The position numbers were made by a program, and so were the translations under genes. The notes beneath the pieces are model-generated. The model worked only from the letters and a program-made list of their open reading frames with translations. It was not told the origin of the DNA and did not search any database. Shown piece by piece: positions 59,013-64,000 of a stretch of DNA of 64,000 bases (its first letter is position 1; every line of letters begins with the position of its first letter). Origin of the DNA: Chloroflexota bacterium (GTDB taxonomy: Bacteria; Chloroflexota; Anaerolineae; Anaerolineales; Villigracilaceae); NCBI GenBank assembly GCA_016234485.1, contig JACRBL010000029.1:124001-188000 (forward strand), read 5' to 3'.

Positions 59013-60896
59013 ATGATCAAAGATAATGAGTATAAATTTGACGTGTTTCTCAGTCACAACAATAAGGATAAGCGGGCGGTTGAGTACATAGCACAAAGAC
59101 TGAAAAAAAAAGGAAAAAAAGTTTGGCTCGATAAATGGAATCTCGTTCCTGGCAATCCATGGCAAGAGGAAATTGAGGAAGCTCTTGACCAATGTGGTAC
59201 GTTCGCAGTTTTTCTTGGCGCTTCCGGCATTGGTCCTTGGGAAAACGAGGAAATGCGTGAGGCAATTGCTGCTCGTGTAAGAGACAAACATAGACGTGTT
59301 ATCCCAGTCTTGTTGCCGGGCGCACCAGATAACAAAAATCTCAAATTACCCGCGTTTCTTGCACGTTTAACTTGGGTCGATTTTCGTAACGGCCTGGATG
59401 ATGAAAACGCTTTTCACAATCTGATATCAGGGATTCAGGGAACACCACCTGGAGTTGCCACTACAACACCATGTCGTGTTTCCTTTGTCAATCGTCAGGA
59501 TGAAATTGATGAACTGACCGCGACAACCATTTCAAAAACGCCAGGGCAATATTTTATTGTGCATGCTCCAGCTGGGTATGGAAAAACAGATCTTCTGACT
59601 GAACTGGATAAACGATTTTCGCAAAAAGAAGGCTGGAAACCTGCTCGGGCGGTGATTGCCAAAAGTGACACCTTGCAGGATATTGCCAGCCAATTAGCTG
59701 TTTCATTGGAAATTGATCTAAATGGAGGTTCCAACAAAGGATGGGGTGAGTTGCTTGGAGGCGCGTTGATTCAAAAGTTTAGGAATAATAATCCACCTGA
59801 AGGCTTAGTTCTGTTGATTGATCTGGATCAGGAACTTTCATCAGACTTGGTTCGAGGATTGCTGGATGAGTTTATTCCACAAGTGTGGGCAAGCCTGACA
59901 AATTTAAGGGCTTTTTCCAGTCAACAAAGTCGATTTCGTGTCATTGTTGCTGGAAGAAATCTGGCCAATACCGATGCGGTCAAACAAACATCGCTTGCTA
60001 TCAATAAACGCCCGCTCAAACCATTTACTTTTGATGTAATCAAAACTTCTGCGGCAGAATTTTTATGTAATTTTGAACCATCCAAAATTGATAATTTTGC
60101 GGCCGATGTTTTGTTCCTTACTGGTGGACATCCGGGGGCAATGGCTCATTGTTTTAACTTTGTCCAACAACAGGGTTTCCCTTTGGCTCAATTGATGCAA
60201 TATGGCGATGACATCTGGAATGATTATTTATACAGGGTCTGTGAGCACGATTATCAGATGCTGGCTGTTGCGGACGTGAAATCAGTCATAGATCCGTTGT
60301 GTGTCTGGCGTTATTCCGATGACTTCGTGCTGCAAAAACTTCTTGGAAAGCATAAAGTTGAATCCGTGCGTGATGAATATGACTTGAGGGACAAACTGGC
60401 GCAAACCAATATATTCGAAATCAAGGGACGTTATCTGAAGGATGACATCAATCGTCGCCTGCTTGTCATTCGTCTGAGGAAGACACAGGCCATACAATAT
60501 CAGATCTATACCAATGAAGCGCGCACGATTTGTGAAAAACATCTGAAAGAGCCCGATTTGCAATCCCCGGAACGCTGGATGATCGAATATCTTTTTCAAT
60601 CTTTGCAGATGAACGTGGATGGATATGCCATTAGCGATCATGCACGCGCCACGTTATCGCAAAAATTTAAGAAGGATGTGACCAAGTCGTTGAAGCTTTA
60701 CTTGTGTCGCCCATCCACCAAAACTGCCGCACAACGCAAACAAGCAATCCATATTTTGTTTGACAAAATGGATGAGGAAGATCAATGGGAATTTCCGTTC
60801 CTTGTGAATTATTTGTTGCGCGAACATGATTACAACGAAACTCCATACAACCAATTGCGTGATCAGATATTGCAATTGTCGGTCGGTATGAAGTAA
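59013..60896 (+). CDS. TIR-domain NTPase (627 aa)
   Basis: Residues 8-135: TIR domain with FDVFLSHNNKDKRAVEYI, KVWLDKWNLVPGNPWQEEIEEAL (catalytic Glu region) and PWENEEMREAI. Residues 155-420: a NTPase module with Walker A APAGYGKT (185-192; first Gly replaced by Ala) and Walker B-like LVLLIDLDQEL near 262. The rest is helical. Such TIR-STAND proteins usually cleave NAD+ after sensing a phage signal. AT-richer than the flanking genes, and first of a three-gene operon. Confidence 0.85.
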   Translation: MIKDNEYKFDVFLSHNNKDKRAVEYIAQRLKKKGKKVWLDKWNLVPGNPWQEEIEEALDQCGTFAVFLGASGIGPWENEEMREAIAARVRDKHRRVIPVLLPGAPDNKNLKLPAFLARLTWVDFRNGLDDENAFHNLISGIQGTPPGVATTTPCRVSFVNRQDEIDELTATTISKTPGQYFIVHAPAGYGKTDLLTELDKRFSQKEGWKPARAVIAKSDTLQDIASQLAVSLEIDLNGGSNKGWGELLGGALIQKFRNNNPPEGLVLLIDLDQELSSDLVRGLLDEFIPQVWASLTNLRAFSSQQSRFRVIVAGRNLANTDAVKQTSLAINKRPLKPFTFDVIKTSAAEFLCNFEPSKIDNFAADVLFLTGGHPGAMAHCFNFVQQQGFPLAQLMQYGDDIWNDYLYRVCEHDYQMLAVADVKSVIDPLCVWRYSDDFVLQKLLGKHKVESVRDEYDLRDKLAQTNIFEIKGRYLKDDINRRLLVIRLRKTQAIQYQIYTNEARTICEKHLKEPDLQSPERWMIEYLFQSLQMNVDGYAISDHARATLSQKFKKDVTKSLKLYLCRPSTKTAAQRKQAIHILFDKMDEEDQWEFPFLVNYLLREHDYNETPYNQLRDQILQLSVGMK

Positions 60897-60913
60897 AAAG
60901 TTCGGAGGGAACC

Positions 60914-63610
60914 ATGAACGCTAGGATGCCTTTTATCGCTCGGGAGGATGAACTTAAGAAAATAGAATCTCTTATCAATGAAAGGGGAACTCGTCGGATA
61001 TTGTGGATCCAGGGGCCAGGGGGCAGCGGTAAGACGCGGTTGTTGGAGGAGGTCTGTACTCGCTTTTTGCGTCAACTTGGTGGTTCGCTTTCCAGCGGCA
61101 TCATTGATTTTGATGATCGTATTTTGCATGTTCCGGAAAATTTGGAGCGTGTAATCGCTCAGAATCTGGGCGAGCAGGCGTATGCTCAATATTTGAGTGA
61201 GATTCAAGATTGGCGCAAAATGCAGGATGCCGGTGTCAGTCCTGAGGCTCTCAACCGTCAAAGCGAGCATGTCTATGAAACCTTGATTCGCAATTTCGCC
61301 TTGCTATCTGAAAAGCGGCGTATCGTGCTGTTATTTGATACGGTTGAAAAAGCTGAAGATGATGTATGGGAACGCCTTTGCCAGTTAATCCAGGATACTC
61401 ATAACGTGTTCTTTTTATTGACTAGTCGGGAACAGCCTCATTACTGGAACAAGATTGATAAGATGCTTGGCAAAGATGCCGAGTTGATCGTTTGGAAACC
61501 CATGGAAGATAATGCCTTTGGTGAGCTTTATATTTCTCACAAGGAAAGGGCCTTGTCTTTTTCACTACCGTCAGATATGCGTACAAAAATACTATATCTT
61601 GTCGGAGGCAGTCCGATCTTGATTGATATGGCTGTGGACACCATTTCCCACAATTTTGTCCCAGAGCCTCTGGTCAATCTCAAAGCAGATAGTATTCTAA
61701 GTTTGTCCAAAACTCGGCGCGAGAAAATGCGGCAGAATTTCGAATCTCAACTGGTGCGAAGAGTTATAGAGATGCGTGAGGTAATGGATCAATTGATTTT
61801 AGTGATGTCGAGAATTTATCCGTTGGATGATGAAATGATCGCAATCCTCCTCAATGTTTCCTCGGAAATTGCCAAAGATTTGCTCGAGAAAGCAAAATTG
61901 CGTGTCTATGTCAAGACTTTGCCGGATAATCGCATCACTTTGCACGATGAAGTACGGTCAATGGTGAAAAACTATATTTGGGATTATATAGATCCGCAGA
62001 AAAAGCGCCGCACACGCGATAGCAAAATTGTTGTGGAATACTTTAAAGAACAAGAGAAAAAAATACTTGCCGAAATCAAGAAATTACGTGCTCAGCAAAA
62101 TGACGATCAACAAGATCAGGCACAGAAAAACGTACACGTATATAACGGGCTGGAGGTTTTGCAAAACCTGCTTTGGAGTGTGCGTGAACAGTTACTTGAC
62201 CACGCGCTTTATATTGACCCCAATAAAATTGGTCTGACTGTTTTTAGTCGTATTTTTGATGAGGCAACCCGCACCTACAATTTCCCTTATCGTGATATTC
62301 TTCTGAAACTTGTTGAGGGTTATTACGAGTGTTTTTCAACGGAACAAAAATATGAGATAGATAACAGGCATGTTAAAGCATTGCTCGACAGCGGCAAATA
62401 CACTAAAGCGGAAAATCTATCAGCAAAGATACTGCGTTCGACAACGCTCTCTCCTGAAAAACGAGTGGATATGCTGATTCAGTATGGCAATATCAAGATT
62501 CGTTTGGGTTATATCAAGGATGGGCGCGATTACTTTGAAAATGCAGTGAAATTGTGTCAGAGAAAAAAAATGAAACCCAGTCTGGTCCCAGCGCTCAATG
62601 CCCTGGGATGGAGCTATCGCTTGCTGGGCGATTCCGAGTCCGCGATCGAGAATTATAAACGGGCGCTGGAATTAAGTATCCAAACCAAAGATCGACTTCG
62701 CCGTGCCTGGATATTGAACAATCTTGCCTTTGTCTATAGCCAGCAGGCGCGCTTTGGCCCTGCGCTGGCATTATGTGACCAAGCCAATGAATTATGGGAG
62801 CAGCTTAATTTTGGGCGCGGCCTGGGAGCGTTGTATGAAGTTTACGGCGCTATTTATGCTCGTATGGGGCAATTTGAAAAGGCTGTTGGAGCTTATGTAC
62901 ATGCGTTGGGAAAATTCGATAAGCATGATTACGAATGGTTAAGCCGAATTCATGCTGGATTGGGTCTGGTCTATCGCCTTACTGGCGAGCTGCATCAGGC
63001 CGAACGAGAGTTGGAGATCGCGCGCGAATACAAAATCAAACGCGATGAAGCCATGATATTGCACCGCCTTGCACATGTCAAATCTGAAATGGGCCAATCT
63101 GAAATGGCTCGACGTTTATTCGAAGAGAGTTATGCTGCCAGTGTGGAAATTTCCGATGCCTATCATGAACTCAACAATCTTGGCGACTTGTCGAAGATTG
63201 CCATCAAGGAAAAGAAATATGACCGTCTCAAATATTTCACCACTCTTTATCGGAAATACAAGAATAATTGGCCAGACATGACTTATGCGCGCGCTGAAGG
63301 AATGTTATTAAAGCATCTCGCGGATTTAGCAATGGGTTTGAGCTCTAGGAATTATGCTGTGGCTGAACGTTATTACCGGCTTGCTTTTACATTGTTGGCA
63401 CGATATGAAACCTATCAGGAATATACTGTGCAGAATCAATTGATAAATGTGGAACGGCATTGGGAGAACCTAAAAGTGCCACTTGCAGAGCGCGCAAAAA
63501 TTGCGCGACTGCTATATACCACTTGGAAAAAAGAAAACCTATCTCAACAACATCCCGAAGCGACGAGTTTTTTTGTGCGCTGGATGGAAGAGGCTAAAAT
63601 CTATGAGTAA
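60914..63610 (+). CDS. STAND-type NTPase with TPR repeats (898 aa)
   Basis: Walker A GPGGSGKT at residues 34-41, Walker B RRIVLLFDTVEKAED near 133. A helical, winged-helix-like centre follows. From about residue 480 there are TPR-like repeats (ALNALGWSYRLLGDSESAIENYKRALEL, RIHAGLGLVYRLTGELHQAERELEIA). This is a STAND sensor layout: nucleotide switch plus superhelical ligand-sensing arm. 17 bases after the TIR gene. It lacks an obvious effector of its own, so the TIR protein may be its effector. Confidence 0.82.
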   Translation: MNARMPFIAREDELKKIESLINERGTRRILWIQGPGGSGKTRLLEEVCTRFLRQLGGSLSSGIIDFDDRILHVPENLERVIAQNLGEQAYAQYLSEIQDWRKMQDAGVSPEALNRQSEHVYETLIRNFALLSEKRRIVLLFDTVEKAEDDVWERLCQLIQDTHNVFFLLTSREQPHYWNKIDKMLGKDAELIVWKPMEDNAFGELYISHKERALSFSLPSDMRTKILYLVGGSPILIDMAVDTISHNFVPEPLVNLKADSILSLSKTRREKMRQNFESQLVRRVIEMREVMDQLILVMSRIYPLDDEMIAILLNVSSEIAKDLLEKAKLRVYVKTLPDNRITLHDEVRSMVKNYIWDYIDPQKKRRTRDSKIVVEYFKEQEKKILAEIKKLRAQQNDDQQDQAQKNVHVYNGLEVLQNLLWSVREQLLDHALYIDPNKIGLTVFSRIFDEATRTYNFPYRDILLKLVEGYYECFSTEQKYEIDNRHVKALLDSGKYTKAENLSAKILRSTTLSPEKRVDMLIQYGNIKIRLGYIKDGRDYFENAVKLCQRKKMKPSLVPALNALGWSYRLLGDSESAIENYKRALELSIQTKDRLRRAWILNNLAFVYSQQARFGPALALCDQANELWEQLNFGRGLGALYEVYGAIYARMGQFEKAVGAYVHALGKFDKHDYEWLSRIHAGLGLVYRLTGELHQAERELEIAREYKIKRDEAMILHRLAHVKSEMGQSEMARRLFEESYAASVEISDAYHELNNLGDLSKIAIKEKKYDRLKYFTTLYRKYKNNWPDMTYARAEGMLLKHLADLAMGLSSRNYAVAERYYRLAFTLLARYETYQEYTVQNQLINVERHWENLKVPLAERAKIARLLYTTWKKENLSQQHPEATSFFVRWMEEAKIYE

Positions 63611-64000
63611 GCCCATCCCCTCCCGTTTAATGTATGCACGATTTCATAGCGAAGTTCCAACCGGCCAATGTGATGCATGTTCGCCGATTCATCGAACTAA
63701 TGAGCCAGCACATGTTTCGATCAACGTGACGCATGTGTCCCACGCGCCACGTATTGTTTTGACTGACTCAGATTATCTTGTACTGGGTAAAGTACCAGTG
63801 ATAATTGATCGTACTATGCTGGACAGATTGGATGAAAAAATCATACTGGAATCTCGGTTCTCATCGGTTTTGAAAGTTCTGGCTAAAGTGGGATTATTAA
63901 CATGGCCAGAGGATGATTGTGCCTGCACTTCGCAGAAAGAGTGCAATTGTGCATGCGAGTTTGTTGAGAATATTCTCCTCACCTCCTGGCTCCACCTCAC
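63603..64000 (+). CDS. Cys-rich third gene of the TIR-STAND operon, cut by window end
   Basis: An ATG at 63603 overlaps the stop of the STAND gene by 8 bases (ATGAGTAA). The frame stays open to the window end, at least 132 residues. It has a motif of closely spaced cysteines (CACTSQKECNCACEF) near residue 107, suggestive of metal binding, and an earlier CDAC. Family not recognised. Its end is outside the window. Confidence 0.7.
   Translation, partial: MSKPIPSRLMYARFHSEVPTGQCDACSPIHRTNEPAHVSINVTHVSHAPRIVLTDSDYLVLGKVPVIIDRTMLDRLDEKIILESRFSSVLKVLAKVGLLTWPEDDCACTSQKECNCACEFVENILLTSWLHL

Overview
The window looks like chromosomal DNA of a Chloroflexota bacterium, probably class Anaerolineae. This is an inference from gene content and style: GC-rich coding sequence, lipoproteins with Pro/Thr-rich tails, a family-B (ba3-like) cytochrome oxidase set, and intergenic DNA packed with palindromic and phrase-like repeats. 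No 16S rRNA gene is present, so the placement is tentative. Housekeeping anchors are gyrA, rho, recA, birA and one tRNA-Leu(CAG).

Layout. 0-5.7 kb: a small membrane protein, a repeat-rich stretch, a DUF6036 nucleotidyltransferase pair, an EamA transporter, a LURP-one-like protein, and psuG with a PfkB kinase. 5.7-15 kb: an unusual island of four SPFH-type (stomatin/prohibitin-like) membrane proteins in two convergent operons. Between them lie a LexA/S24-type protease domain on a helical N-terminus and a P-loop ATPase of the Sll1717 kind. The two operons start from promoter regions with the same -35 box, the same 14-base spacing and the same 10-bp palindrome AGTATATACT. This is the best candidate for an undescribed system. 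15-21.3 kb: a PHP-domain protein, a cold-shock protein, then a five-gene electron-transfer operon (2x[4Fe-4S] ferredoxin, FAD oxidoreductase, cytochrome-b-like membrane protein, and decaheme-plus cytochromes with 19 and 17 CxxCH motifs). 21.6-26.5 kb: a MacA/MacB-type efflux operon followed by two paralogous lipoproteins. 26.5-30.1 kb: an MFS exporter, an autoregulated ribbon-helix-helix/membrane-sensor pair, an AhpD-like protein and a small ferredoxin.

30.1-31.9 kb is an AT-rich defence-like patch: a TIR gene remnant joined to a UvrD helicase tail, then an intact TIR protein with two small coiled-coil partners. 31.9-42.3 kb holds etfAB, tRNA-Leu, a DppA-type M55 peptidase, gyrA, birA, a LysM/M23 protein and rho. 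42.5-51.3 kb is an aerobic respiratory cluster: Rrf2 regulator, two SCO-like proteins, oxidase subunits IIa, II and I, a cytochrome b/ferredoxin/MvhD/cytochrome c fusion, and a divergent heme A synthase. 51.3-58.9 kb holds recA, an NBR1-Ig-like lipoprotein, an M23 lipoprotein, a WD40-like (PD40) lipoprotein, a ParB-fold protein and a conserved protein often named quinate 5-dehydrogenase. From 59 kb to the end runs an AT-richer operon: a TIR-NTPase, a STAND-type NTPase with TPRs, and a Cys-rich third gene cut by the window end. It resembles NTPase-based antiphage systems.

How the parts fit: the 16-21 kb operon and the 43-51 kb cluster both move electrons at or across the membrane, alongside etfAB. 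The SPFH island and the two TIR loci look like membrane-stress or immune modules. At least three palindromic repeat families are scattered between genes, and one simple repeat has become the coding sequence for two lipoprotein signal peptides.
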